From Cytobacillus pseudoceanisediminis (GTDB lineage: Bacteria > Bacillota > Bacilli > Bacillales > Cytobacillaceae), in NCBI RefSeq assembly GCF_023516215.1, contig NZ_CP097349.1, positions 4,182,001-4,246,000 of the forward strand: DNA of 64,000 nucleotides, written 5' to 3'. The translations under genes and the position numbers were made by a program. A model generated the notes under the pieces. That model ran no database searches. It was not told the origin of the DNA and worked only from the letters and a program-made list of their open reading frames with translations. Positions 39,443-49,860 of this stretch are shown here, piece after piece (position 1 is the stretch's first letter; each line of letters starts with the position of its first letter).

Positions 39443-39937
39443 TAGTGTAGAATTTAAGTAATATATACTACTGTAAATAGGAGGTTAAAGTTCACCTGGC
39501 GGGAATGGTTATACGTGAAAAAACGATATTAAATTCCTTGAACTGATATTTCCCTAAATACTTCATTTTAAGAATCGCCAAACATGGTTGGTTCTTCCCT
39601 TTTATATCCTTAAATATGTTTTCAAATCCATTATTTGAATTATTAATTGCAGTAAAGTAATGAAATATTAAAGAGTTTATTGCTTAGATTAATGACTGAT
39701 TATATAGTTTTTTCTGTATTGTAAATTAAAATTATGACCATCTTGATTGGCCAAAGCCATTTAAGGTGGTCTTTTTTTGCTACTCGAAAAACCAGAAGGA
39801 TCCCCGCGCCGAATGTGAAACACAATCAACATTCACTTTTTTGTCCTCTTGAAGCCAGACCATAAGAGCAAGAATGAGGACGAAATGAATATCGTTCCTT
39901 GTTAAAATGAGTCCAACAACTTTAGGAGGAGATAATA
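39443..39937. other. Gene-free interval with a terminator
   Basis: AT-rich. A terminator GACCATCTT (39736-39744)/AAGGTGGTC (39763-39771) with CTTTTTTTG ends the toxin/immunity transcript. Closely similar to the hairpin at 24003. The promoter of the next gene must lie in 39780-39920. Nothing else supported. Confidence 0.6.
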
Positions 39938-40708
39938 ATGAAAAAAATACAGAAATTTAATGAGCTGCATTTTTCAAATGAACTTTTATTCCTGGGAAAC
40001 GCCTGGGATTTGCTTTCCGCCTTAACACTTGAAAAAGCAGGATTTAAAGCAATTGGTACGACCAGCTGGGGGATTGCTGATTCACTGGGATATGCAGACG
40101 GAGAATTAATTGATTTTGATAGACACTTAGCGATTATCAAAACCATAGCGGAAAATGTGAAAATTCCTGTTTCTGCTGATATTGAAGCGGGCTACGGGGA
40201 AGATATCCCAACAATAATTGAGCATGTCATAATGACAGCAGATGCAGGGGTGGCCGGCATCAATATTGAGGATTCCTTCAAAAAGCAGAAAGGATTAAAG
40301 GAGATTTCCTGGCATTGCAGCCTTTTAGAAAGGATAAGAGCCGCGTTAGAAAACAATGGCTATAAGGATTTTTATATTAACGCCAGAACCGATACGTATT
40401 TACAGAAACAAAATCCGCTTCCAGAAACGATAGAACGGGCAAAAGCATATGTGGAGAGCGGTGCCAGCGGAGTTTTTGTACCGGGTTTAATAGAAGAAGA
40501 GGAGATTAAAGCCATCACGAAGAATGTCAGTGCCCCGCTCAATGTCTTATCTTTACCGGGACTGACCAATTGTAATAAGCTAGAAGAATTAGGTGTGAGG
40601 CGTTTTAGCTTTGGAAATGCCCTGTCTGATAAAGTGATTGCATATATAGAAAAGAATGCACGTGAACTGGCAGAGTCTAGGGATACTGCCATCTTGTATA
40701 ATAACTAG
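39938..40708 (+). CDS. Isocitrate lyase/PEP mutase superfamily enzyme
   Basis: A 256-aa TIM-barrel enzyme. Signature residues: TTSWGIADSLGYADGE at the front, PVSADIEAGYGED (metal-binding Asp/Glu), GINIEDSF, and FYINARTDTY (conserved RTD). These fit the PEP-mutase/isocitrate-lyase-like group that includes methylisocitrate lyase, oxaloacetate decarboxylases and phosphonopyruvate hydrolases. It lacks the KKCGH loop of true isocitrate lyases. ATG follows TTTAGGAGGAGATAAT. Followed 27 bases later by an AdaA-like gene; the functional link is unclear. Confidence 0.85.
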   Translation: MKKIQKFNELHFSNELLFLGNAWDLLSALTLEKAGFKAIGTTSWGIADSLGYADGELIDFDRHLAIIKTIAENVKIPVSADIEAGYGEDIPTIIEHVIMTADAGVAGINIEDSFKKQKGLKEISWHCSLLERIRAALENNGYKDFYINARTDTYLQKQNPLPETIERAKAYVESGASGVFVPGLIEEEEIKAITKNVSAPLNVLSLPGLTNCNKLEELGVRRFSFGNALSDKVIAYIEKNARELAESRDTAILYNN

Positions 40709-40735
40709 CAGAAGCGCAGGAAGGAAGTGGAGTTA

Positions 40736-41313
40736 ATGGCGGCGAATATCAATCTGTCATTTGAAGAGATGTGGGAGAAAATCATTGCTTGTGATCGCAA
40801 ATATGATGGCTTATTTTATACAGCAGTCAAAACAACGAAGATATATTGCCGCCCTTCCTGCAGATCGAGAAAACCCAAAAAATAAATGTAGCATTTTACG
40901 CAGAAAAGAATGTAGCGGAAGAATCGGGTTACCGCCCCTGCAAAAGATGCCAGCCAGAAGTGGAGCAATCGCCGCATATTGCCCTAGTCAGAGATATTAT
41001 TACATTCCTGGTCAATCACTACAAACAAAATCTGGCATTAAAAGACATAGCGGATCAAATCGGTTTAAGTCCCTTTTATCTTGAGCGCTTATTTAAACAG
41101 GAAACCTCTGAAACTCCGCGTGCTTATTTAGAAAAGATTCGTATCGATAAAGCCGCCCACCTCCTTAAAAGCACTTCGCTGACAAATCTGGAGATTTGCT
41201 ATGAGGTGGGGTTTCAAAGTCCTTCCAATTTTTATAAAGTGTTTCGAAGCCAGAAAAACTGTTCCCCGAGTGAATATCGGAAGGAATTCCTGAATGAATC
41301 GGACCGTTTATGA
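40736..41313 (+). CDS. adaA: AdaA-like methylphosphotriester-DNA methyltransferase/regulator (one apparent frameshift)
   Basis: About 192 aa after correction. N-terminal Ada metal-binding domain: MWEKIIACDRKYDGLFYTAVKTTKIYCRPSC then GYRPCKRCQPE, four Cys that bind zinc, with the first Cys as methyl acceptor. C-terminal AraC-type HTH: LALKDIADQIGLSPFYLERLFKQETSETPRAYL and EICYEVGFQSPSNFYKVFR. A base missing from the A-run 40877-40882 breaks the frame; adding it restores RKPKKINVAFYAEKN. Regulates the adaptive response to DNA alkylation. No adaB follows. Confidence 0.88.
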
Positions 41314-41710
41314 AGCTTATATGGATATTTATCCTGTCATAAACAGTTGGTTAACTATTATAAATAAGGATCCTTATAAAAAGCAGCTGATTAACATATA
41401 TTTTTATATTAATCAGCCCCTGAGATTTTCTGTAAATAAGCCGTAAGATTCCTATTTTTACTGAACATAACTGCAGATTTTACTCCTTCAATGGACATGG
41501 GTTTCGTATGATTACCAGTGAAGAGACACAGACTCGATTGGCAGAAATCAGGACATATTTTCCAAGTGGAGAAGACCGTAAAGTCCTTAAGAAGGACAGC
41601 ATGAATCGAATTTCTCTGTCCTTTTTAGCGGGAAAATATATACAAAGCACTTGTGGAAGCCAATTACTATTTGCATCCAGCGTATACTTAATAAAAATGT
41701 TCTCTTATAA
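41314..41710. other. Gene-free interval between adaA and the sugar isomerase gene
   Basis: Holds a hairpin CTGATTAA...TTAATCAG (about 41378-41416) after adaA and a second terminator-like hairpin AAGGACAG (41592-41599)/CTGTCCTT (41616-41623) followed by TTT. I find no supported gene between them. Confidence 0.5.
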
Positions 41711-42679
41711 CTACGCCCACCACATTTGACCAGCAGATTCCTTTACTATGATTGGCTTTAGGTTTTCCACTGCTTTTGTAAATCCTTCATCAATCGACAT
41801 TAATCCGTCTTCATGTTCGATGCTTACTACATAATCATATCCATAAAGCCGGAGTGTACTAATTATATCTGCCCATTCTTTTTGATCGTGTCCAAATCCG
41901 ACTGATCTAAAATACCATGAGCGGTCACGCATTTGGGAATAGTCTGTCATGTCTGTAAGACCATTTTTGTTCATGTTGGGCTGGTCAAAAGTGATATCTT
42001 TCGCATGAAAATGATGGATGGCATTTTCCCTTCCTAGGATCTTAATGGCTTCAATCGGGTCAATACCTTGCCACCATAGATGGCTAGGGTCAAGGTTAGC
42101 ACCAAGGGCAGGCCCGCAAGCTTCTCTTAACCGGAGCATGGTAGCTGGTGTATGAACGGAGAATCCCCCATGCAGTTCTAAGCCAATTTTCACATTATGC
42201 GCCTGTGCAAAATCATTTTTTTCTTTCCAATAAGGAATTAATTTTTCTTCCCACTGCCATTTTAAAACCTCTTGGAAGTCATGGGGCCAAGGAGTTACGG
42301 GCCAATTTGGATAAAGGGCATTTTCATGATCGCCGGGGCAGCCGGAAAAAGTATTTACGACAGGAACTCCTAGTTTGGATGCCAGACGAATCGTTTTTGT
42401 AAGCAGTTCGTCAGCAGGGTCAGCGGTTTTCTTCTGTGGATGAAGTGGATTGGCATGGCAGCTGAAAGCGCTAATAATTAATCCATAATCGTCAATCCTT
42501 TGTTTGAAGTTTTGCAATCCACTGTCATCATTTAATAAATCATCCACTTTACAGTGAGCATCGCCAGGATATCCGCCTGTACCTATTTCAATGGCTTCAA
42601 TGCCTTTGGAAGATACATAGCTTAACATGTCTTCAAGACTTTTATCGGAAAATAATACGGTAAAAACCCCTAATTTCAT
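41711..42679 (-). CDS. Sugar phosphate isomerase/epimerase (AP-endonuclease-2-like TIM barrel)
   Basis: About 322 aa with the xylose-isomerase-like TIM-barrel fold: MKLGVFTVLFSDKSLEDMLSYVSSKGIEAIEIGTGGYPGD, then IGLELHGGFSVHTPATMLRL, ANLDPSHLWWQGIDP, IHHFHAKDI and VSIEHED, with Glu, Asp and His metal ligands. ATG 42679 is preferred; a GTG four codons upstream abuts GAGGAG. It is divergent from a LacI regulator and shares its operators, so it belongs to the sugar/polyol regulon at 42.9-48.6 kb. Confidence 0.88.
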   Translation of the reverse strand: MKLGVFTVLFSDKSLEDMLSYVSSKGIEAIEIGTGGYPGDAHCKVDDLLNDDSGLQNFKQRIDDYGLIISAFSCHANPLHPQKKTADPADELLTKTIRLASKLGVPVVNTFSGCPGDHENALYPNWPVTPWPHDFQEVLKWQWEEKLIPYWKEKNDFAQAHNVKIGLELHGGFSVHTPATMLRLREACGPALGANLDPSHLWWQGIDPIEAIKILGRENAIHHFHAKDITFDQPNMNKNGLTDMTDYSQMRDRSWYFRSVGFGHDQKEWADIISTLRLYGYDYVVSIEHEDGLMSIDEGFTKAVENLKPIIVKESAGQMWWA

Positions 42680-42723
42680 TTTAAAGGACACTCCTCACAA
42701 TTTGTTTTCGGAATAGTTAAAAA

Positions 42724-42846
42724 TGTAATCCATTACATTTTTAACATATAAAAGTTTTTCAAGTAAATCAACTGTTTTATTTTGACGAAAAATACTTATT
42801 GACAGATAATTCGGAACAAATTACTATAAAAATGTAATCGATTTCA
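42724..42846. promoter_or_regulatory. LacI-family operators in the divergent promoter region
   Basis: TGTAATCCATTACA (42724-42737, within an AAAATGTAAT/ATTACATTTT palindrome) and TGTAATCGATTTCA (42833-42846). They flank the promoters of the isomerase gene (minus) and the LacI gene (plus). A third, perfect copy lies at 43947-43960. Confidence 0.82.
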
Positions 42847-42882
42847 AGGAACTATGTACTATGTAGAAGGTAGGACATTAAT

Positions 42883-43872
42883 ATGGCAAACATTCAACAG
42901 GTCGCTAAACAAGCGGGTGTTTCAGTTGCAACAGTATCAAGAGTGCTAAACGGACGAAAAACCGTATCCGGAAAAACAAGAATGAAAGTCGAAGAGGCAA
43001 TTAAAAAGTTAAATTATGAACCTAGTATGTTAGGGAGAAATCTCAGAAATTCTGAAAGCCGGCTCCTGTTAATTTTAATTCCAACCATTTCGAACCCGTT
43101 TTATTTAGAAATTATTAAAGGAATTGAACAGGTTGCGATTAGCCAAAATTATAATATTCTCTTGTGCGAGACTGATTCGGATCCGGAGAGAGAGAATATT
43201 TACTTTGATTTAGTTCGTAAAAAGATGGCAGATGGAATTATTTCGATGGACCCTGCTGTCAATGGAAAAACACTGAAAAAACTTGCAGAAAATTACGCGA
43301 TTATTCAATGCAGTGAGTATGAAGAAGGCAGTGGCATTCCCTATGTAACCATCGATAATGAAGAAGCTTCTTACCGGGCAGTCAAGCATCTGGTTCAAAT
43401 AGGCCATAAAAAAATTGCTCTAATTAATTCGGATGAAAAATATCTATATGCCCGGCAGCGTAAAATGGGCTACAATCGGGCGTTAGAAGAGAATGGAATT
43501 GCGTTAAAACCTGAATACATCATCCCTACCCAGCATTTAGGATTTGAAAATGGGCAGCAGGCAATGAAAAAGATCTTAAACTTAGAAGAACGGCCAACTG
43601 CGGTATTTGCAGTATCTGACCTTTTAGCCATCGGGGCCCTAAAAGAAATAAATGCCTCTGGATTGCACGTTCCCAGCGATATGGCGGTAGTCGGTTTTGA
43701 CAAAATAGATTTTTCAAATATGACAAATCCCACTCTCACCACCATCGCACAACCGATGCATAAGATGGGTACCGTAGCAGCGAAAATGCTGATTGATAAG
43801 ATTAAAGGGATAGAAGTTGAAAGTATCATATTAGACCATGATTTAGTGATACGGGAGTCCACATCAAGATAA
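42883..43872 (+). CDS. LacI-family repressor of the 42-48 kb sugar regulon
   Basis: A 329-aa repressor: HTH IQQVAKQAGVSVATVSRVLNGRKTVS at the N-terminus, hinge helix, then a type-1 periplasmic-binding-like sugar domain (LLLILIPTISNPFYLEIIKGIEQ, PSDMAVVGFDKIDFSNMTNPTLTTI). Palindromes of the TGTAATCGATTACA type upstream of it, of the divergent isomerase and of the ABC transporter are the likely targets, making it an autoregulated local repressor. The inducer is unknown. Confidence 0.9.
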   Translation: MANIQQVAKQAGVSVATVSRVLNGRKTVSGKTRMKVEEAIKKLNYEPSMLGRNLRNSESRLLLILIPTISNPFYLEIIKGIEQVAISQNYNILLCETDSDPERENIYFDLVRKKMADGIISMDPAVNGKTLKKLAENYAIIQCSEYEEGSGIPYVTIDNEEASYRAVKHLVQIGHKKIALINSDEKYLYARQRKMGYNRALEENGIALKPEYIIPTQHLGFENGQQAMKKILNLEERPTAVFAVSDLLAIGALKEINASGLHVPSDMAVVGFDKIDFSNMTNPTLTTIAQPMHKMGTVAAKMLIDKIKGIEVESIILDHDLVIRESTSR

Positions 43873-43946
43873 TACAGCTAAGATCAGCGCTCTGCTATTA
43901 ACAGAATCCACTAGTTTAATAGTAGACCGCTGACCTTAGATGTAAA

Positions 43947-43960
43947 TGTAATCGATTACA
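43947..43960 (+). promoter_or_regulatory. LacI-family operator upstream of the ABC importer
   Basis: Perfect palindrome TGTAATCGATTACA, 46 bases before the start of the solute-binding protein gene. Confidence 0.85.
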
Positions 43961-44006
43961 ATGCATTCAGGGAGCGCTTTTCTAATTTAACAAAGGGGTG
44001 GATGGT

Positions 44007-44972
44007 TTGAAGAGATTTCTAGTCTTGATTTTGTCTTTAGTCACAATGTTTAGTTTGGCTGCGTGCAGCAGTGAGGCAGGAAGTTCCAAAGGTGAAGAAG
44101 AGGATGATACATTAAAAATTGGTATTTCATTACCATCCTCTACACATGGCTGGATGGGAGCTTTAATTGACAGTGCTGAAAAGGAAGCAAAGGCATTGAA
44201 AGAAAGTGATGGCATTGAATACGTTATGACTAATGCTGCTGATCCCAATAAGCAGGCAAATGACGTGAATGATCTAATTGCTCAAGATGTGGATGTTATC
44301 GTAATGCTCCCAATTGAGTCTGCTGCACTTTCTCCAGTTGGACAAAAAATTAAAGAGGCAGGCATTCCTTTAGTGATTGTGGACCGTGAACTGGAAAACG
44401 ATGCAGCTACTGTGGTTGTAAAAGGCGATAACGAAGGTATTGGTGTAAATGCCGGTAAATACTTTGTAGAAAAGCTGAATGGAAAAGGAAAAGTAGTTGA
44501 AATAACTGGACCGCCAAGTTCCGTGACAGAACAGCGCGGAGCAGGCTTTAAAGAAGCAATGGAAAGTTCCGACATTGAGGTTATCGCTTCACAAAGCGGG
44601 GATTTCTCAACTGAAAAATCATTGGAAGTTATGCAAAATATCTTACAGGCGCATCCTCAAATCGATGCTGTTTTTACACAGGACGATGGAATGGCTCTTG
44701 GTGTATTGCAAGCCATTAAAGAAGCCGGGCGTAAAGATATTCAATTTATTACTGGTGCTGGAGGCGGAAAGGCTGTATTTGAAGACATTCAAGCAGATGG
44801 GCTGATTTCAGCAACATTTTTGTACTCTCCAACAATGGTTGAAGATGCGATACAAATTGCAGCAGACATTGCAAAAGGGAAAGACCCGGCAGAAGCAATG
44901 GTCGTGAAAGAAGCTACTCAGGTTACCAAGGATAACGTTGATGAGTTCTACGATCCAGAATCAAAATTTTAA
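44007..44972 (+). CDS. Sugar ABC transporter solute-binding lipoprotein (RbsB-like)
   Basis: About 321 aa. TTG 44007 with AAGGGGTGG upstream gives MKRFLVLILSLVTMFSLAACSS, a lipoprotein signal with lipobox LAAC. The mature part is a type-1 binding protein (LKIGISLPSSTHGWMGALIDSAEKEA..., DVIVMLPIESAAL..., TQDDGMALGVLQAI). It captures a sugar or polyol outside the membrane for the RbsA/RbsC-type transporter that follows. A GTG at 43998 is a less likely start. Confidence 0.92.
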   Translation: MKRFLVLILSLVTMFSLAACSSEAGSSKGEEEDDTLKIGISLPSSTHGWMGALIDSAEKEAKALKESDGIEYVMTNAADPNKQANDVNDLIAQDVDVIVMLPIESAALSPVGQKIKEAGIPLVIVDRELENDAATVVVKGDNEGIGVNAGKYFVEKLNGKGKVVEITGPPSSVTEQRGAGFKEAMESSDIEVIASQSGDFSTEKSLEVMQNILQAHPQIDAVFTQDDGMALGVLQAIKEAGRKDIQFITGAGGGKAVFEDIQADGLISATFLYSPTMVEDAIQIAADIAKGKDPAEAMVVKEATQVTKDNVDEFYDPESKF

Positions 44973-45050
44973 ATAATGGTGTGGAGATACAATGATTGTG
45001 AATACAGTTATTGTGTTTCCTCTTTTCCTATAAAGGAGGGACGAAAGACC

Positions 45051-46564
45051 ATGACTACAAGTCCTTTTTTGAAAATGAGCAGCATTGAAAAATCGTTTAA
45101 CGGGGTACCTGTTCTGAAAGATGTAACGTTAAATGTACAGAAAGGCGAGATCCATGCATTGTTAGGAGAAAATGGTGCCGGAAAATCTACTTTGATGAAC
45201 ATATTAGGCGGCGTTCATCAGCCTGATAGCGGCACCATTCACATCAATGGCCAGGATGTGAAAATGTCTAATCCCAGAGTATCACAGGAGCAGGGAGTCA
45301 GCTTTATCCATCAGGAACTAAATGTAGTATCCGATCTTAGAGTCTATGAAAATATGTTTTTAGGTTCAGAACTGCGAAATAAATTTGGATTCTTAAAAGT
45401 ACAGGAGATGTGCCGGTTTACGAATGAAATATTAGCAAAGCTAGGTGTGGATATCGATCCCAGGGAATATGTCAGAAATCTGGAAACCTCCTACAAACAA
45501 TTAATAGAAATATCAAAGGCGCTGCTGCATAAATCAAAGTTAATCATTATGGACGAACCTACAACATCGTTAGCGGAACATGAAGTCAGCCGTTTGTTTG
45601 ATTTAATGAGGAACTTGAAGAACTCAGGCGTGTCCATTATTTATATTTCTCATAAGTTAAAGGAAATCAAGGAAGTCTGTGACCGTTACACGGTGCTGCG
45701 TGATGGAGAACTTGTTGGTACCGGCAGTATTGAAAATGAAAATTTAGATACGATTACCAAGTTAATGGTTGGTAAATCTATTTCTCAAGATAGATTGGTT
45801 CAAAAGCATTCGTATGGACCAGTGATTTTAGAAGTGACTGACTTAACAAGTCCAGGATTATATAAAGACATTAGCTTCACCCTTCGAAAAGGTGAAATAT
45901 TAGGCTTTACCGGCTTGGCTGGTGATGGCAGGACAGAGCTCTTTGAAAGCTTATTTGGATATCGGAAAAAGTACACGGGTGAAATTAAAATCAATAAACA
46001 GCCAGTAAAAATAGATAATCCGCGCAAAGCAGTAGAAGCAGGATTAGGGCTTGTTCCAAAGGATCGGAAAGAAAATGCAATCATTAAAGATTTAAGTGTC
46101 ATTCATAATATGAGCTTAACGTCCATTGGACATTTTGAGAAGTCGGGTTTTATTCAGGAAAGGCAAGAAAAGGAGAAATTTCAATATTATAAGGACAAAC
46201 TGAACATCAAAGTTCACAATCCGCGTATTACAATCGATAAGTTAAGCGGCGGCAACCAGCAAAAGGTCATCATTGCTAAATGGCTGGAGGTGGATACAGA
46301 TATCATCATTTTTGACAATCCAACACAGGGGATTGATGTGGGAGCTAAGCAAGAAATTTATCAGCAAATCGTTTCATTGGCAGAACAAGGAAAAGCAGTG
46401 ATTATCTTATCCTCAGAAGCACCGGAAGTACAAAAGATTTGTCATCATATTTATGTAATGTACCAAGGAGAAATCACAGCCCGATTTAAGGGAGAAGAAG
46501 CATCAGAAGATGACATTATGAGTTATGCAACTGGCTCAAAAAGGAGGCCGAAAAAATTGGCTAA
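45051..46564 (+). CDS. Sugar ABC transporter double ATPase (RbsA-like), apparent fusion to permease
   Basis: RbsA/MglA-type ATPase of about 504 aa with two ABC domains: GENGAGKSTLMN (Walker A), MDEPTTSL, and in the second half GLAGDGRTEL, LSGGNQQKVIIAKW and DNPTQGID. ATG 45051 follows AAAGGAGGGACGAAAGACC. As given the frame runs straight on into the permease. Adding one A to the run 46538-46542 gives TGSKKEAEKIG and TAA at 46562-46564, overlapping the permease TTG start. I therefore treat the fusion as an artefact of a missing base. Confidence 0.85.
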
Positions 46565-47534
46565 TATTAATACAATGAAACAACCCAATCAGCAAACGTC
46601 AACAGCAAAAAGTCGCCTCTCTTGGCTATGGTCTGAGTATAGCGTCATTATTGCCTTCTTAATTATTTTTCTTGCAGCCTCGATAATGAGTCCCAGATTT
46701 CTAGATATCAATAATCAGCTGAATATATTGATGCAAGTTTCGATTATTGGAATTGTGGCTTTAGGTATGACGATTGTTATGCTATCGGGCGGAATTGACT
46801 TATCGGTTGGATCAGTGCTCGTTTTAGTTGGTGTCATTACCGTATTGGCCTTAAATGCAACTGGAAGTATTTTGATTGCGGTATTAACAGCATTCATAGC
46901 AGGTACATTCGCGGGGTTTTTAAATGGATTAATGGTTGCGAAAGGCAGAATTGCCTCGTTTATTGCAACCCTTGGGATGATGGCTGCCGCAAGATCCATT
47001 GCTTTATATATTGCTGAAGGCGGCAGTATTTCCGGAGAGGTCCCTAGTTTTACTGCCATTTCCAATAGCGACTTATGGATATTTGATTATCCTGTTATTA
47101 TTTTCTTTGTTATGACAGCACTTGTATATATATTAATGCATAAAACCAGATTTGGCCGTTATGTATATGCCCTTGGCAGTAATGAAAAAGCTGCCCTTCT
47201 ATCAGCAATCCGAGTCGACCGGGTAAAAATTGGTGTCTATAGCCTGGTAGGTTTACTTGTAAGTGTAGCAGCCATCATAGAAACGTCCCGGTTGAATTCG
47301 ATTTCTTCTTCAAGCTCAGGAGTTCAATATGAATTGGATGCGATTGCTGCAGTTATCATTGGCGGCACTAGAATGACGGGTGGACGCGGCAAGATTATGG
47401 GTACATTTTTTGGTGTCCTAATCTTAGGTATTCTGAATAACATGATGAACTTAATGAATGTTTCCCCACACCTCCAAGGATTTGTTAAGGGGTTAATCAT
47501 CATCATTGCAGTTGTATTCCAAAAGAGAGAGTAG
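46557..47534 (+). CDS. Sugar ABC transporter permease (RbsC-like)
   Basis: About 325 aa with 8-10 TM helices. It starts at TTG 46557, 9 bases after AAGGAGG; the stop of the ATPase would overlap this start if a base is restored. Family motifs: GMTIVMLSGGIDLSVGSVLVL (RbsC signature), AKGRIASFIATLGMMAAARS, and GGTRMTGGRGKIMGTFFGVLILGILNN. It forms the membrane channel with the RbsA-like ATPase and the lipoprotein upstream. Frame intact from the TTG to the stop. Confidence 0.88.
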   Translation: MANINTMKQPNQQTSTAKSRLSWLWSEYSVIIAFLIIFLAASIMSPRFLDINNQLNILMQVSIIGIVALGMTIVMLSGGIDLSVGSVLVLVGVITVLALNATGSILIAVLTAFIAGTFAGFLNGLMVAKGRIASFIATLGMMAAARSIALYIAEGGSISGEVPSFTAISNSDLWIFDYPVIIFFVMTALVYILMHKTRFGRYVYALGSNEKAALLSAIRVDRVKIGVYSLVGLLVSVAAIIETSRLNSISSSSSGVQYELDAIAAVIIGGTRMTGGRGKIMGTFFGVLILGILNNMMNLMNVSPHLQGFVKGLIIIIAVVFQKRE

Positions 47535-47545
47535 GAGGGAAACCT

Positions 47546-48578
47546 TTGGGTATTAAAGTAGGAATTATTGGGTGTGGGTCGATCACTAAATTACGCCATG
47601 CACCCGAATACAGGGATAATCCATACGTGGATGAAATCGTTTTTTTTGACCGGAATTTACAGAGGGCGACCGAACTCGCGAACCAGTTTGGCGGCAGTGT
47701 AGCTCAAACAGCAGAAGAGTTATTGGCTGATCCAGCAGTTGAGGCCATTAGTGATTGTTCTTCAAACGAGTTTCATCATATCTTTTCTGCAAATGCATTA
47801 CTAAGCGGAAAGCATGTTTTATGTGAAAAACCGATTTCTTTATCAGTTGAGCAAGCAAACAAGATTATCGAAGCTCAAAAGGAATCCGGGAAAAAGTTAA
47901 TGGTTGATCATAACCAGCGTTTTACTCGGGCACATCAGAAGGCAAAAGAAATCATTAAAAATGAAGAACTTGGAAAAGTACTTACTTTTAGAACAACCTT
48001 TGGACACTCTGGACCGGAACAATGGGGTGTCAATAAATCAAACTCTACATGGTTCTTTAAAAAGGAACGGTCAGGTCTGGGTGTGGCAGGAGATTTAGGG
48101 ATTCATAAGATCGATTTAATCCATTATTTATTAGATGATGAGATCGAACAAGTCAGCGCATTTCAAGGTGCGCTCGACAAAGTCAATGAAAAGGAGAACC
48201 CATTGAAGTATGTGATAACATCGTATGCAGTTTAAAAACAAAAAAGGCCGTCTTGGGACAGCTGCCTTTTCTTGGACTTATTACGGAGAAGAAGACAACA
48301 GTACCGTCATTTATTGCGAACAAGGTATTTTGAAGATTTATCATAGTGATAAATACCAAATAGAAATCATGAATAAAAATGGTGAAAATATTTTTTTTGA
48401 ACTAGAGAAAATCCAGACAAACGAGAATCAAACAAATAGCGGTGTGATTGATGCCTTCATTGATTGTATTCGTCTCGACCAAGACCCGCTTGTGACAGGA
48501 AGCGATGCGCTTTCCTCGCTAAAAGTTATATTAGGCATTATGGAAGCAGCAGAAAAAGGCTGTGTTACAACAATTTAA
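47546..48578 (+). CDS. Gfo/Idh/MocA-family oxidoreductase (two apparent frameshifts)
   Basis: NAD(P)-dependent sugar or inositol dehydrogenase of about 344 aa. The Rossmann domain starts GIKVGIIGCGSITKLRHAPEY, with CEKPISLS (EKP motif); the second domain includes GDLGIHKIDLIHYLLDDE. TTG start 7 bases after AGGAGGG. Two close breaks: a C missing near 48198-48201 and a T missing near 48231-48234; restoring both gives NPIEVCDNIVCSFKNKKGRLGTAAFSW. Last gene of the ABC-importer operon; it probably oxidises the imported sugar, and the divergent isomerase handles a later product. Confidence 0.87.
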
Positions 48579-48593
48579 ACATATTTCAAAAAC

Positions 48594-48632
48594 AACAACC
48601 GAGTTCCCTAAAATACTCGGTTGTCTTCGTTT
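48594..48632. terminator. Bidirectional terminator after the Gfo/Idh gene
   Basis: ACAACCGAG (48595-48603)/CTCGGTTGT (48616-48624), with T-rich sequence after it on both strands. It lies between convergent genes. Confidence 0.82.
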
Positions 48633-48680
48633 ACTTATTTCTATAGGCTAATCTCCTCAATAAAACTTCCAATGGTCCAT

Positions 48681-49798
48681 TCAAATCCTTTTTTCCAATT
48701 CCCAAGCCAATAGAAGAGAAAGACACCATATTCCCACAGCAATAACCGCTGCAGTACCATTGCTTACACGGCCACCTAAATCAAGAGCAACCGGCGATAA
48801 AAAGAGGACAAGCATCGTCTCGTTCCACACATAGAAGGTTAATGAGCGCTTCCCTAAAGCCATTAAAGAAAGGGTAAGACTCCCAGGCTTTTTTACCTTG
48901 GTCCCAATGATCCCGAAAATCGCGGCATATGCCAAGCCTCCTGCAATTCCTGTTAAAATGTGTAAGCCGTTCATCAAACCAGCTGTAAATGGGCTTGGAT
49001 GCCATAAGGTCCCCAGCAGCGATAAAGGCAGTGCCCCTAATAAAGAAACGGTTAATCCTAAAACGGTAATCAAATAAATGATTTTTAAATGCTGCTCTGG
49101 CTTGATTAATAACTGATACCTGGCGATCCACATGCCGAGCAGGACGGAAGGGAGAACCGGGAACATTAAATGAATGAGAATAGGAATAGAAGGAAAAGTA
49201 TATAGGCCTATCAAAGCTGTGCCAAGGTAGGTGTCTGCGGCTGAAACCTCTGGAGGGAAACCATAGCCTCCGATTTCCAGCATGTTGAAGCCCCACATGA
49301 TTGGGCCAAAAATTATATAGAATAAGGTGATAAAAATAAAGGTTCGAATCAGTGTCTTGATTTCACGTGCTAAAAGCCAGCTGACGAGCAGCCCTGCTGT
49401 CCCGTAGGCCATAAGAATATCCTGGCCTCCAATGATGACAGCCAAAACAATCCCAAATAGAATCAAATACCAGGAACGCCTTCTTATCGTCTTAATGGCT
49501 TCTTTTTCTCTTATTCCTTTAGATATTCGACTGTCAAATGCAAGAACAAGCCCATATCCGAATAAAACGGCAAACATCGCCCTTGCTCTATTATCAATAA
49601 AAAATTGGCCCAAAAAATTAACGATTTGGTCAAGGAAGGTAACAGCCTCTACTCTTTGCATAATCCCGGGTTCAGAGGTATACAAGTAGAGGGGGGCATG
49701 GGCAAGTGCAATTAGCAGAAGCATCGTACCTCGTGCTAAATCCAGTGAAACAGCACGTTTTTTGGACCAGCTGTTCTCATGCTCGATTGATTGGACAT
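48681..49798 (-). CDS. DUF418-family membrane protein (one apparent frameshift)
   Basis: Polytopic membrane protein of about 370 aa. It has RAVSLDLARGTMLLLIALAHAPLYLY near the N-terminus, AMFAVLFGYGLVLAFDSR and the C-terminal DUF418 region (KRSLTFYVWNETMLVLFLSP). ATG 49798 has AAAGGAG about 9 bases upstream. The frame shifts between about 49770 and 49792, so as given only an internal start (49724) reads on. DUF418 proteins (YeiB, YxaH, YrkO) have no settled function. A dead TetR-type gene lies directly upstream on the same strand. Confidence 0.82.
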
Positions 49799-49860
49799 GC
49801 TGATTTTCTCCTTTGTCTTATATATATACTCCTTGCTTGATTCTTTATTTTGCAGGTCGA

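Noticed and set aside
41508..41729. Possible 73-aa plus-strand gene
   Set aside because: No ribosome binding site; contains a terminator-like hairpin and overlaps the end of the isomerase gene.
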